From contig DGIK01000081.1 of assembly GCA_002393195.1 (NCBI GenBank), forward strand, positions 1 through 43,980: a stretch of DNA of 43,980 nucleotides. Reading direction: 5' to 3'. Both the position numbers and the translations under genes were made by a program. Under the pieces are notes generated by a model. That model did no database searches and was not told the DNA's origin. It saw only the letters and a list, made by a program, of their open reading frames with translations. Positions 1 to 8,782 of the stretch are shown one piece after another (the stretch's first letter is position 1; each line of letters opens with the position of its first letter). This DNA is from Bacteroidales bacterium UBA3824 (GTDB lineage: Bacteria; Bacteroidota; Bacteroidia; Bacteroidales; UBA3824).

Positions 1-555
1 TTCATCTCCTACGCCGTGTGGTGGATTCGCCAGTCGATTATGCAGGCCATCAACGAGCAGTCGCGTATAGTACGTCTCCCCCTCAATCAGGTAAGCTCGC
101 TCAGCAAGTACAACAAGGCAGTGTCCGACTTCGAGCAGCAGCACCAGCGCAAACCGTCGCCGGAGGAGCTCAGCGCGATTCTCGACCTTCCGCAAGAGAA
201 GGTGGTTGACACTATGAGAGTGTCGGGCAAGCATGTCAGCGTGGACGCACCATTCGTGCAGGGCGAGGAAAACAGCCTCCTCGATGTCCTCGAGAACACC
301 GACTCTCAAGTCGCCGACGGCAACCTGATGAACGAATCGCTCAGCAAGGAGATAGAGCGCGCCTTCTCCACCCTCACGGAAAGGGAAAGGTCGATCCTCA
401 AGTACTCCTTCGGCATCGGATGCCAGGAACTCAGCCTCGAAGAAATCGGCGACCAGTACGGTCTCACTCGTGAGCGCGTGCGCCAGATCCGCGAAAAAGC
501 GATCAGGAGGTTGCGCAATACTTCAAGGAGCACGCTCCTGAAGGCGTACCTCTAA
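1..555 (+). CDS. rpoD: Primary RNA polymerase sigma factor RpoD, 3' part
   Basis: The frame is open from base 1, so the gene begins outside the window; it ends at TAA 553-555. The visible product is the C-terminal 184 residues of a sigma-70 factor. The first residues (YAVWWIRQSI) belong to region 2.4, which reads the -10 element. Region 3 follows, then region 4 with the helix-turn-helix SLEEIGDQYGLTRERVRQI, which contacts the upstream promoter element. In Bacteroidota this factor recognises TTTG and TAnnTTTG boxes rather than the E. coli consensus, and many such boxes occur in this window. A strong terminator follows directly. The ending (RRLRNTSRST, then LLKAYL) is typical of the short Bacteroidota housekeeping sigma. 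An alternative group-2 sigma is less likely but cannot be excluded from a fragment. Confidence 0.93.
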   Translation, partial: FISYAVWWIRQSIMQAINEQSRIVRLPLNQVSSLSKYNKAVSDFEQQHQRKPSPEELSAILDLPQEKVVDTMRVSGKHVSVDAPFVQGEENSLLDVLENTDSQVADGNLMNESLSKEIERAFSTLTERERSILKYSFGIGCQELSLEEIGDQYGLTRERVRQIREKAIRRLRNTSRSTLLKAYL

Positions 556-580
556 AATCTTCTGACATACAACATTTTGC

Positions 581-624
581 AAGGATGGCAGGCAGCCGAG
601 TGCTGTTGTAGCCATCCTTTTTTT
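581..624 (+). terminator. Rho-independent terminator of rpoD
   Basis: A 9-bp stem (581-589 with 611-619) encloses a loop that can form a further cagc/gctg pairing. It is followed by a run of seven T (618-624). It lies 26 bases after the rpoD stop and separates rpoD from the siaB-like gene. Confidence 0.85.
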
Positions 625-737
625 ATATGACACGAGCAAAACTTTTTTCGATGTTTTGTAAAATTATTTTTCCATTTTGACATACTAAGGCAAGGATTTT
701 GATGTAAACGATAGCAAACAACAAAAAACAATAGACC

Positions 738-1877
738 ATGAACCAAGGCAACGATACAGCAAACAAGGACTTCCTTACCGAGCTAATGAGATCAACCGGC
801 AAGGAAGACCTCAACTACATATACAGAGGCGAATTTACGCAAAACCTGCAACAGCACATCCTGTCTCTTGCCGAAAAGAACATCGACAGAGAGAAAATCT
901 CCGGCAAAATCAAGAAGCGCGTGTTCCACATCATGGTGGAAAGCATACAAAACATCTCGCGCCACGGGGACAACAAGGACAACGACAACCAGGAAAACTC
1001 CGCCATGTTCTCTATCCAAAAGGAAAAAAACTGGTACTACATCACCACCAGCAACATCATAGAAAACTCAAAAGTGGACTCCCTGCGCTCCAAGCTCGAC
1101 CGAATCAACAGCATGGACCAAGCTGACCTCGACAAATTTTACCGCGAAGTGCTCGGCAACGGTCAACTATCGCAGAAGGGCGGCGCCGGCCTCGGTCTCA
1201 TCGAGATGGTGCGCAAATCGGGCAACAAGCTCAGCTACGACATAGAGAAAATCAACGACGAACACTCGTTTTTCTACCTCCACAGCAACATCAACACCAC
1301 AACGCTCGAAGAAGCGTCCAAGCTCGTGGACAAAGAGTCGATATTCTCGCTCAACTATATGGTGAAACTCCACAACTTCATCCTGAGCAACTCGATACTC
1401 CTGATATACAGCGCGATATTCGACCAGGACAGCCTCCTGAGCCTCGTATCGATAATGAAAAACAGAATAGACAACACAGCCAGCACCAAGAAAAAAATAG
1501 TGAGCCTCATGGTGGAAATGCTGCAAAACATCATTCACCACGGCGACAAGGACATCAACGGTTGCAAAGGCTCGCAAGGCATATTCTACATATCGGAGAA
1601 AAACCACAAATACTACCTGACTACCATCAACTACATCGACAACGACAAGATACCACCCCTGAAAGAAAAAATCGACTACATCAACGGGCTCGATGACAAG
1701 GGGCGCGAACAATTCTACAATTCGAGGTTATTCGACTTCAAATCGTGCACCAACAAGGAATCGGGTCTCGGCCTCATCGAAATGCGCCAAAAAAGCAAAA
1801 ACCCGATTGAATACGATTTCACGACGATAGACGACAAATACTCGCTGTTCAAAATATCTACAAGCATCAACTTGTAA
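738..1877 (+). CDS. SiaB-family protein kinase with two tandem ATPase modules (DUF6272)
   Basis: The 379-residue soluble protein is a head-to-tail duplication of one GHKL-like module. Module 1 (about 1-188) has the N-box VESIQNISRHGD (E68, N72) and a glycine box GAGLGLIEM near 149-157. Module 2 (about 200-379) repeats these as VEMLQNIIHHGD (E260, N264) and ESGLGLIEM (341-349). In Pseudomonas aeruginosa, SiaB phosphorylates the partner SiaC. The next gene, 12 bases downstream, encodes a SiaC-family protein, which supports a kinase/substrate pair. Both modules keep their nucleotide-binding residues, so neither looks dead. Known SiaB proteins are about half this length. The SiaA phosphatase and SiaD diguanylate cyclase of Pseudomonas are not present here. 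The target of the pathway in this organism is unknown. Confidence 0.85.
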   Translation: MNQGNDTANKDFLTELMRSTGKEDLNYIYRGEFTQNLQQHILSLAEKNIDREKISGKIKKRVFHIMVESIQNISRHGDNKDNDNQENSAMFSIQKEKNWYYITTSNIIENSKVDSLRSKLDRINSMDQADLDKFYREVLGNGQLSQKGGAGLGLIEMVRKSGNKLSYDIEKINDEHSFFYLHSNINTTTLEEASKLVDKESIFSLNYMVKLHNFILSNSILLIYSAIFDQDSLLSLVSIMKNRIDNTASTKKKIVSLMVEMLQNIIHHGDKDINGCKGSQGIFYISEKNHKYYLTTINYIDNDKIPPLKEKIDYINGLDDKGREQFYNSRLFDFKSCTNKESGLGLIEMRQKSKNPIEYDFTTIDDKYSLFKISTSINL

Positions 1878-1889
1878 CCCCAAAAAGGA

Positions 1890-2318
1890 ATGTATGGCAA
1901 CATCTACATACCAAGAAGAGAAGACACACCCGAAGTGATACTGGACGCCACAGAAAAAAAATTCAGCATCATGGGAATGTCAATGCCGGAAGACTCACTC
2001 ACATTCTACCGCCCCATAATCCTATGGCTCGAAAATTATGTGCAGCGGCCTTTCGACAGCCTCTGTCTTGACATCAAGTTGCTGTACTACAACACCGCCA
2101 GCGCAAAGGAAATAGCCAGGCTACTCGCCACGCTCTACGCCTGCGAACAGCACGACAAAATCACTGTGAGATGGTTTTACGACCAGCACGACCCGGAAAA
2201 TTTGGACAACTGCAAGCGTTACGAACTGATACCGCTCCAATACGAATACTACGCCTTCGACTTCTCATCAATAGAGGAATCCTACGAGCCAGAAGGCACA
2301 TACCACATCATTTCGTAA
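1890..2318 (+). CDS. SiaC-family regulatory phosphoprotein (DUF1987)
   Basis: The 142-residue protein matches the SiaC/DUF1987 family: an N-terminal TPEVILDATEKKFSIMG segment, the motif MPEDSLTFYRPIILWL, and LLYYNTASAKEI. In Pseudomonas SiaC the threonine of the equivalent segment (T68) is phosphorylated by SiaB and controls binding to a diguanylate cyclase. The matching residue here is T69. The gene sits 12 bases after the SiaB-like kinase, so the two are almost surely co-transcribed. The output partner is not encoded nearby. Convergent ribD ends 12 bases downstream. Confidence 0.88.
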   Translation: MYGNIYIPRREDTPEVILDATEKKFSIMGMSMPEDSLTFYRPIILWLENYVQRPFDSLCLDIKLLYYNTASAKEIARLLATLYACEQHDKITVRWFYDQHDPENLDNCKRYELIPLQYEYYAFDFSSIEESYEPEGTYHIIS

Positions 2319-2330
2319 GGACGTTGCTCG

Positions 2331-3368
2331 TCAACGCTCCGCCCTCCATACCATCAGTCTGTTGTCGCCTATTTTTGGGGTGTCAACTACTTGACCACCG
2401 CACAAATCCGCCGCCCGCGTCCCATTGACAAGCATCACCGGCGATACAAATATCCTCGCCTCATCCCACAGACCGGCATCCACAAACATTTGGTGCGTAC
2501 TCGCGCCGCCCTCTACAATCAGGCTCTGCACCTTCATTTCATACAACGCGCTCAATACCTGCGCCGAGACATCGCCCCGCTCAAAATCGATTTTAACAAC
2601 CGTAACGCCCGACAAATCCGCCTCCACATCCTTGCTCGTGAATACCACCGTCCGCGCCGCACCGTCATACAATTTCAAATCATTCGGCAACTTCAATTCC
2701 CTGTCCAGCACCACACGCAGCGGATTTTTGCCCGCCCAAAGCCGATTGGTAAGGCTCGGATTGTCGCGTAATGCTGTATTATAACCCACCAAAATTGCGT
2801 CCTCCTCGCTGCGCCATTTGTGATTGAGTATTTCGGTCTGATGGTTGGAAATCCTGACAGGCTTGCAATCCTTGTCAATGTAGCCGTCGATGCTCTGCGC
2901 CCACTTCAATATCACATACGGACGCTTCAAATTGACGCTCGTAAAAAACCGCCGGTTCAATTCCTGACATTCCTTCTCCAACACGCCGACCACGACCTCA
3001 ACGCCCGCAGCCCGCAGTTTTTGGATGCCCTTGCCATCTACCTTGCTGAAAGGGTCGAGACAGCCGACATACACTTTCTTTATTTTTTTTTTGATAATCA
3101 AATCGGCGCACGGCGGCGTCTTGCCAAAATGTGCGCACGGCTCGAGGCTCACATAAATTTCGGATTCTTTTAATAATTCTTGGTTTTTCACCGAATTGAT
3201 GGCATTGACCTCGGCATGAGCCTCACCACACTTTCGATGGTACCCCTCGCCAATTATCTTGCCATCGTGCACCACCACCGCCCCAACCATCGGGTTGGTA
3301 CTCACATTGCCCGCACCAAGTTTTGCCAATTCGATGCAGCGGGACATTATTTGTTCTTGAAAAGACAT
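2331..3368 (-). CDS. ribD: Riboflavin biosynthesis bifunctional deaminase/reductase RibD
   Basis: The 345-residue protein makes a riboflavin precursor: the N-terminal domain deaminates the pyrimidine released from GTP by RibA, and the C-terminal domain reduces its ribose side chain with NADPH. The deaminase half (1-145) has the zinc and catalytic residues of the CMP/dCMP-deaminase fold: H51 and E53 in HAEVNAI, and C78 and C87 in LEPCAH...PPCADLI. The reductase half (about 148-345) starts with RPYVILKWAQSIDGYI and contains LIVEGGAST. Length is normal for RibD. No other riboflavin gene is nearby. It is divergent from the first protease gene, and the two promoters overlap in a 108-bp gap. Confidence 0.96.
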   Translation of the reverse strand: MSFQEQIMSRCIELAKLGAGNVSTNPMVGAVVVHDGKIIGEGYHRKCGEAHAEVNAINSVKNQELLKESEIYVSLEPCAHFGKTPPCADLIIKKKIKKVYVGCLDPFSKVDGKGIQKLRAAGVEVVVGVLEKECQELNRRFFTSVNLKRPYVILKWAQSIDGYIDKDCKPVRISNHQTEILNHKWRSEEDAILVGYNTALRDNPSLTNRLWAGKNPLRVVLDRELKLPNDLKLYDGAARTVVFTSKDVEADLSGVTVVKIDFERGDVSAQVLSALYEMKVQSLIVEGGASTHQMFVDAGLWDEARIFVSPVMLVNGTRAADLCGGQVVDTPKIGDNRLMVWRAER

Positions 3369-3398
3369 AATATTTTATTTTAATCTTCAACACTCACG

Positions 3399-3406
3399 CA
3401 AAATTA
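3399..3406 (-). promoter_or_regulatory. Candidate -7 box for ribD
   Basis: On the minus strand this reads TAATTTTG, a full match to the Bacteroidota -7 box TAnnTTTG, 30 bases before the ribD ATG. No convincing TTTG lies 19-21 bases further upstream. The box sits at the edge of the repeat unit duplicated at 9609. Confidence 0.45.
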
Positions 3407-3414
3407 CAACATTT

Positions 3415-3446
3415 TTTGGAAAATATTAAACATTTTTTTATTTTTG
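3415..3446 (+). promoter_or_regulatory. Promoter of C10 protease gene 1
   Basis: TTTG (3415-3418), a 20-base spacer and TATTTTTG (3439-3446) match the Bacteroidota promoter (TTTG-N19/20-TAnnTTTG). Transcription should start near 3452, giving a leader of about 25 bases before the ATG at 3477. Confidence 0.7.
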
Positions 3447-3476
3447 CGACAACTTAATCATTCAAAAAAAATAATT

Positions 3477-6400
3477 ATGAAAAACAACAAATTCTCCTTA
3501 CACCTCACATTTCTCCTGATGCTATTTTTAGTGTCAGGAGTCGCCACCGCCCAGACCAGCAACATCGTCTATTCGGATGGCAACGTCAGCATCGTACAGC
3601 AGACAGACGGCTGGCAAGTAATGCATTTCAAAAAGGTCGTGGCACACGGCGACGGAATCATTGACACACAAAACCTTCCGCCGGCGTTCAAGGACTTCCT
3701 CGACCACTACGCCCGAAAGAGCAAAAGCAGTCGCACCCTGCGTTCCAAGGCAACGTCTTACACCTACGGCCCGCTTGTAGAGACCCAATGGAACCAAACA
3801 ACACCATTCAACGACCAATTCCCGTTGATAGACGACCAACACGCCCTCACTGGATGCACATCGATATCCTCGGCTCAGGTAATGAACTACTACGGATACT
3901 GCAACCCATTCAGCGTATCAGGTTCAATGTCAATCTACAACTACAACAAAATCGAATCGGAGTACATTTCCAACGTATCCAAACAAGGCAACATCATCAA
4001 CTACGACTACGCCTACAACTGCACACCAAACTTCAACAACTTGGACGACAACGAACTCGCAAAATTTATACTCGGAATCGCCTTCGCCCAAAAAGCCACA
4101 TTAGGTGTTTCGGAGACATCCACCAACAGTTACTATCAACAACTCGCTTTCACTGAATTATACGGCTATACAGCCGAAAGATACGACATATCTTCGCTCG
4201 ACGACCGCTCGCTCATAGCCGACGCCATTAGGAGAGGACAACCCGTTATCATCGACGGACAATCGTCAACCGGCGGACACTCTTTCATTATTGACGGCTA
4301 CGACGGCACTTTTTACCATATCAATTATGGCTGGGGCGGACACAACGACGGCTGGTTCGCTTACACCGACTACCCAATAGGAATGGGCATCACTCTCGTA
4401 CAACCCAACGTCCCCAACTCAACATTCATGCAATCAAAACCGACGTACTTGCACATCACTGGCAACGGCATCGACCATAAAATCACAATGCAGCAATCCT
4501 CTCCGGACGGCCTCTTGTACGTAACAACAATCCCCGCAGACCTCTCTGCCGGCGAATACGAATTTTGGTTTGAATATCCAGACGGCACCACTATCGCACC
4601 ATACACAACATCCACCATCGACCTCCAACAAAAATACAATCACCACGGATGCTATTCCACTACGCCATCAAAATTCTACATCGACAATGCATATAACATC
4701 ACCTTCTCCCACAACGTGGCAAAGGGAGAAATCTCTATCGACATAGCCGACCAGCAACTATCGGTATCGGGCAAAGTAGTGGACGAAAACGGACAGCCTA
4801 TCGCCGGCGCATACATCTCCACTCAAAAACAAACGCCACGCCCCACCGTCATATCCGAAAATACCAACCCGCAATGGGGCGGCGTTACTGCCGTGCCGCC
4901 TGTCAACTTTGTACCAACCCAAAAATACCTCACGCAAATCGACATCCTTATGTTCTGCGGCAGAGGCACCCCCAAAAGCGACGCTGTACTTACCCTCAGC
5001 AACAAGGAACGCAAAACAATTTGGCAATACACCGTCCCAAACTCCCAACTCCGTATCGACGTATGGAAACAAGTGATACTTGACAATCCCATTGCTCTCA
5101 CTCCGGGCGACAATTATTACCTGTCGATTGCTACGCCAGGCAACGACAACGAAAACTTCTGGTTCATAGCCTGCGACGAACAACATAATTGGATATACCA
5201 CATTCGGGGTACAGACCAATTATACAGCATCTCAGACCAGGACGGCAAATACTCCGTAAACATAGATAAATTTTACGACGGACCACTCTACGCCATCGAC
5301 AGCAAAAAAACCTTTGAGCCAATCAACATCAACAACCTCACCGACAACCTTACCAACCAAAACTTCCAAGGACTGAGCAAACTGGTGAACATATCAGGCA
5401 AAGTGCTCACCGAAGATGGACAAGGCGTACCCGGCACTACGATATCAATGTCAGACGCCAAGCCCCAGCATGAAGCCTTCAACAAAAACGACGACAGGAC
5501 ATACAACAATTTTATGCTATTCCATCCATACAAAATCGAATTTGTGCCGGCAAAAAAATATCTCACACAAATAGATTTTGCCGTCGCCAAGGAAGGTTCG
5601 CCCGAAAATATCCTATTCGACATCAAGGATGAAGACGGACACATTATATGGAATCTCGACCTCCCGGATTCCAAAATCAACGACTACGAGTGGACATCCA
5701 TCTCGCTCGACGATTGGCTCGAAGTAACACCGGGCAAAACATACACCCTCACCCTCACCACGGGCGCCAACAACGATTACGACAACAGATACTTCTATTA
5801 CAAAGCATCCGACCAAAAAATTGTATATCGCATTTGGAGCACAGACGAATTTTTTGCCAACACCGACAATGATGGCAACTACACCATAAAAGCGGAGCGT
5901 TATTCAGCTGGCAAATTGTACGCCTTCAACGACAATTACATAATCGAGCCTCTTACCATCGAAAACGCCAAACAATCCTTGCAAAACCAAAACTTTGCCG
6001 CGCTCAACAAAGATGTAACAATATCGGGCAAAGTGACGGACAAGCACGGCAATTCGATCCAAGGTGCATACGTTTCGCTTACAGAAACCGCTCCGCAATC
6101 CGCCATCGAAAAAGAATCAGAATCGACCGGAAGTTGTTATTATTCGAGTTATTTCAACAACGAATATTACACCACCCAAGCCATCCAACTCCAAAAGAAA
6201 TACATCACGGCAGTAGAATTTAATACCTATGCGTATGGCTCACCGAGCGATTTGACGGTTGCAATTTTAGACAAGAATCGCAACGCCATTTGGCAAAAGA
6301 CCTACACCAGAACCGAAATCAACAACGACGGCTGGACAAAGGCAGAACTTGAAAATGCGTTGGAGATTATGTCCAGCGAAGATTATTATCTTGGGCTTTG

Positions 6401-8138
6401 GAATACCAACAACGACTACAACAATATGTACCTCTTCTACTGTGATGCGAATAACAACATGCCCTACCACGTCTATACTTCCAACGACCGCTATGTAAAG
6501 ACCGACAACGATGGTCGTTACGCGATTAAAGTAGAGCGTTATTCATCGGGCAAGTTGTATGCGCACGATGGTGACAAGGATTTCAATGCTGTGGATTACA
6601 ACAAGATAGCTGACAAGATTAGCGGACAAGATTTCCAAGAAATCAACAACGAAGTTCTACCGATTTCCATCGAAATTGCAACTTTGCCGTCGAAACTCAC
6701 TTACATCGTTGGCAACACTCTCGACATAAACGGCGGTTTCATCACCGTTAATTACAACAACAATACCACCGAAAAAATCGCTATTTCTGACGCTATGGTT
6801 TCAGGTTTTGACAACTCAAAAATCGGTACTCAGACCTTGACAGTGGAATATTTGGGATTAAAAACTACGTTTGATGTTACCGTTAATGACAAGACTGCAA
6901 CATCAATTGAAATTGCAACTTTGCCATCAAAACTCACTTACATCGTCGGCAACTCTCTCGACATCAACGGCGGTTTCATTACCGTTAATTATAACAACAA
7001 CACCACCGAAAAGGTCGCAATTTCTGACGCTATGGTTTCAGGTTTTGACAACTCAAAAATCGGTACTCAGACCTTAACCGTGGAATATTTGGGATTGCAG
7101 ACGACATTTGATGTAACAGTTAATGACAAAACTGCAACGTCCATCGAAATTGCAACTTTGCCGTCGAAACTCACTTACATCGTCGGCAACACCCTCGACA
7201 TCAATGGCGGTTTCATCACCGTTAATTACAACAACAATACCACCGAAAAAGTCGCTATTTCTGACGCTATGGTTTCAGGTTTTGACAACTCAAAAATCGG
7301 TACTCAGACCTTGACCGTGGAATATTTGGGATTGCAGACGACATTTGATGTAACAGTTAATGACAAAACTGCAACGTCCATCGAAATTGCAACCTTACCG
7401 TCGAAACTCACTTACATCGTCGGCAATACTCTCGACATAAACGGCGGTTTTATCACCATTAATTATAACAACAATACCACCGAAAAAGTCGCTATTTCCG
7501 ATGCAATGGTTTCGGGTTTTGACAACACAAAAATCGGCGCACAAACTTTGACCGTGGAGTATTTGGAATTGAAAACGACGTTTGATATTACCGTTAATGA
7601 CAAGACTGCAACGTCCATCGAAATTGCAACTTTGCCGTCGAAACTCACTTACATCGTTGGCAACACCCTCGACATCAATGGCGGTTTCATCACCGTTAAT
7701 TACAACAACAATACCACCGAAAAGGTCGCAATTTCTGATGCTATGGTTTCAGGTTTTGACAATACCAAAATCGGCGCACAGACCCTTACCGTGGAATATT
7801 TGGGATTGGGAACTACGTTTGATGTTACCGTAGAGGCTAAGCCTGAGGACAAGCCCATCGAGGAAGATCCAATTGAAGACAATCCTGACGATAACCCAAT
7901 TGAAGATAATCCCGAAACTGCCACAGAAAACATCATTGCGAACAACACAAAAATTTGGTCATTCGACAAGACCATCGTCATCGAAAACGGCGGCAAGGAA
8001 ATCCGCATCGTTGATATGTCAGGACGGACAATCAAAACCGTAAATGCTGACAATCAACGCACTGAAATTCCAATGCAAAAATCAGGCATCTACATCGTAA
8101 AAACTGGATTGACGGCGCAAAAAGTCATCATCAAATAA
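3477..8138 (+). CDS. Secreted C10 (streptopain/interpain-like) cysteine protease with nested modules, five Ig-like repeats and T9SS tail
   Basis: This is a 1553-residue secreted protease. The ATG at 3477 is chosen because it begins the signal peptide (MKNNKFSLHLTFLL, cleavage near ATAQ/T) and sits 31 bases after the -7 box. In order: propeptide-like domain (about 27-75); C10 catalytic domain (about 80-330) with C127 in TGCTSISSAQ, H268 in GGHSFIIDGY and NYGWGG; three modules of about 209 residues (430-1060); five Ig-like repeats of 79 residues (about 1064-1458); an acidic proline-rich linker; and a C-terminal sorting domain (about 1490-1553, IVDMSGRTIK...GIYIVK). The family includes SpeB, PrtT and interpain A, which degrade host or dietary proteins. 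The tail predicts export by the type IX system. The catalytic residues are intact. A convergent terminator and purN follow. Confidence 0.9.
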   Translation: MKNNKFSLHLTFLLMLFLVSGVATAQTSNIVYSDGNVSIVQQTDGWQVMHFKKVVAHGDGIIDTQNLPPAFKDFLDHYARKSKSSRTLRSKATSYTYGPLVETQWNQTTPFNDQFPLIDDQHALTGCTSISSAQVMNYYGYCNPFSVSGSMSIYNYNKIESEYISNVSKQGNIINYDYAYNCTPNFNNLDDNELAKFILGIAFAQKATLGVSETSTNSYYQQLAFTELYGYTAERYDISSLDDRSLIADAIRRGQPVIIDGQSSTGGHSFIIDGYDGTFYHINYGWGGHNDGWFAYTDYPIGMGITLVQPNVPNSTFMQSKPTYLHITGNGIDHKITMQQSSPDGLLYVTTIPADLSAGEYEFWFEYPDGTTIAPYTTSTIDLQQKYNHHGCYSTTPSKFYIDNAYNITFSHNVAKGEISIDIADQQLSVSGKVVDENGQPIAGAYISTQKQTPRPTVISENTNPQWGGVTAVPPVNFVPTQKYLTQIDILMFCGRGTPKSDAVLTLSNKERKTIWQYTVPNSQLRIDVWKQVILDNPIALTPGDNYYLSIATPGNDNENFWFIACDEQHNWIYHIRGTDQLYSISDQDGKYSVNIDKFYDGPLYAIDSKKTFEPININNLTDNLTNQNFQGLSKLVNISGKVLTEDGQGVPGTTISMSDAKPQHEAFNKNDDRTYNNFMLFHPYKIEFVPAKKYLTQIDFAVAKEGSPENILFDIKDEDGHIIWNLDLPDSKINDYEWTSISLDDWLEVTPGKTYTLTLTTGANNDYDNRYFYYKASDQKIVYRIWSTDEFFANTDNDGNYTIKAERYSAGKLYAFNDNYIIEPLTIENAKQSLQNQNFAALNKDVTISGKVTDKHGNSIQGAYVSLTETAPQSAIEKESESTGSCYYSSYFNNEYYTTQAIQLQKKYITAVEFNTYAYGSPSDLTVAILDKNRNAIWQKTYTRTEINNDGWTKAELENALEIMSSEDYYLGLWNTNNDYNNMYLFYCDANNNMPYHVYTSNDRYVKTDNDGRYAIKVERYSSGKLYAHDGDKDFNAVDYNKIADKISGQDFQEINNEVLPISIEIATLPSKLTYIVGNTLDINGGFITVNYNNNTTEKIAISDAMVSGFDNSKIGTQTLTVEYLGLKTTFDVTVNDKTATSIEIATLPSKLTYIVGNSLDINGGFITVNYNNNTTEKVAISDAMVSGFDNSKIGTQTLTVEYLGLQTTFDVTVNDKTATSIEIATLPSKLTYIVGNTLDINGGFITVNYNNNTTEKVAISDAMVSGFDNSKIGTQTLTVEYLGLQTTFDVTVNDKTATSIEIATLPSKLTYIVGNTLDINGGFITINYNNNTTEKVAISDAMVSGFDNTKIGAQTLTVEYLELKTTFDITVNDKTATSIEIATLPSKLTYIVGNTLDINGGFITVNYNNNTTEKVAISDAMVSGFDNTKIGAQTLTVEYLGLGTTFDVTVEAKPEDKPIEEDPIEDNPDDNPIEDNPETATENIIANNTKIWSFDKTIVIENGGKEIRIVDMSGRTIKTVNADNQRTEIPMQKSGIYIVKTGLTAQKVIIK
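6666..7850 (+). repeat. Five tandem 237-bp repeats coding Ig-like (Big_3) domains
   Basis: Repeat starts are at 6666, 6903, 7140, 7377 and 7614, exactly 237 bases apart. Each encodes 79 residues beginning SIEIATLPSKLTYIVGN and ending TTFDVTVNDKTAT. The repeats are nearly identical at the DNA level and differ in a few residues (for example NSK/NTK and GLK/GLQ/ELK). The family is the bacterial Ig-like group 3 fold, normally a stalk or carbohydrate-contacting spacer. The paralogous protease at 9685 has none of them. Confidence 0.88.
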
Positions 8139-8154
8139 ACCCCTACAAACTCAA

Positions 8155-8194
8155 TAAAAAACGGCAACTGAAATCAATCAGTTGCCGTTTTTTA
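8155..8194. terminator. Bidirectional terminator between protease 1 and purN copy 1
   Basis: A perfect 11-bp stem (8161-8171 with 8178-8188, acggcaactga/tcagttgccgt) is flanked by an A run on the left and a T run on the right. It can therefore end transcription of the protease (+) and of purN (-). The same structure occurs at 13137-13177. Confidence 0.85.
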
Positions 8195-8209
8195 TCATAT
8201 AGAAAACAA

Positions 8210-8782
8210 TCAAAACGTCTTCTCCAACACCTCCTCCACGTCCTTGGCGAAGAATGTCATCTCCAATTCGTGCTCCTTTTCGGCGATGTCGTCGGCGGTG
8301 TCGGTGGGAAGGATTTGGCAGGAATGTTGCACAATCATTTCGCCGCCGTCGCATACTGACGATACATAATGGACGGTCATACCAGTTTCGGTCTCGCCGG
8401 CAGCCTTCACAGCCTCGTGGACGTGATGTCCCCACATACCCTTGCCGCCGTATTTGGGCAGGAGCGCAGGATGGAGGTTCACCATACGACGCGGATAGGC
8501 ATCTATCAGATAATCAGGAACAATCGGCAAGAAACCCGCCAAAACAATGAACTGTATGCCGTATTTGGTCATCAACGGCAAGAATTCCTTCGGGTCGTTG
8601 AGCACCGCCTTGGGCGTTACCTCGGTAGGCACATTATGATTTTGTGCGCGGACGAGCGCGTAAGCGTCTGATTTATTGCTTACAACGAGCGCAACCTTGT
8701 ATTTGTCGCTATGTTCAAAATGACGCATCAGGCTCTCGCAATTGGTGCCGCTGCCCGAGGCGAATATGGCTATCTTTATCAT
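8210..8782 (-). CDS. purN: Phosphoribosylglycinamide formyltransferase PurN, copy 1
   Basis: The 190-residue GAR transformylase transfers a formyl group from 10-formyl-tetrahydrofolate to GAR in purine synthesis. The start MIKIAIFASGSGTN gives the usual length; an upstream in-frame ATG would add 11 unlikely residues. Catalytic residues are present: N102 and H104 in VNLHPALLPK, and D145 in CDGGEMI. It differs from copy 2 (13190-13762) at 14 of 573 bases by my count, with a single amino-acid change (E versus A near the C-terminus). Unlike copy 2, it has no good promoter upstream: the sequence beyond 8802 is unrelated and leads into a transposase remnant. It may be silent or driven by read-through. 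Confidence 0.94.
   Translation of the reverse strand: MIKIAIFASGSGTNCESLMRHFEHSDKYKVALVVSNKSDAYALVRAQNHNVPTEVTPKAVLNDPKEFLPLMTKYGIQFIVLAGFLPIVPDYLIDAYPRRMVNLHPALLPKYGGKGMWGHHVHEAVKAAGETETGMTVHYVSSVCDGGEMIVQHSCQILPTDTADDIAEKEHELEMTFFAKDVEEVLEKTF

Noticed and set aside
556..737. Search for a tRNA or small RNA gene between rpoD and the SiaB-like gene
   Set aside because: No cloverleaf was visible; the region holds the rpoD terminator and AT-rich leader only.
6666..7850. Regular repeats that could suggest a CRISPR array
   Set aside because: The 237-base unit is far too long, has no spacers and is in frame within the protease gene; it encodes Ig-like domains.
8210..8782. purN copy 1 as a pseudogene
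   Set aside because: The frame is intact with all catalytic residues, and nearly all differences from copy 2 are silent; only its promoter seems lost.
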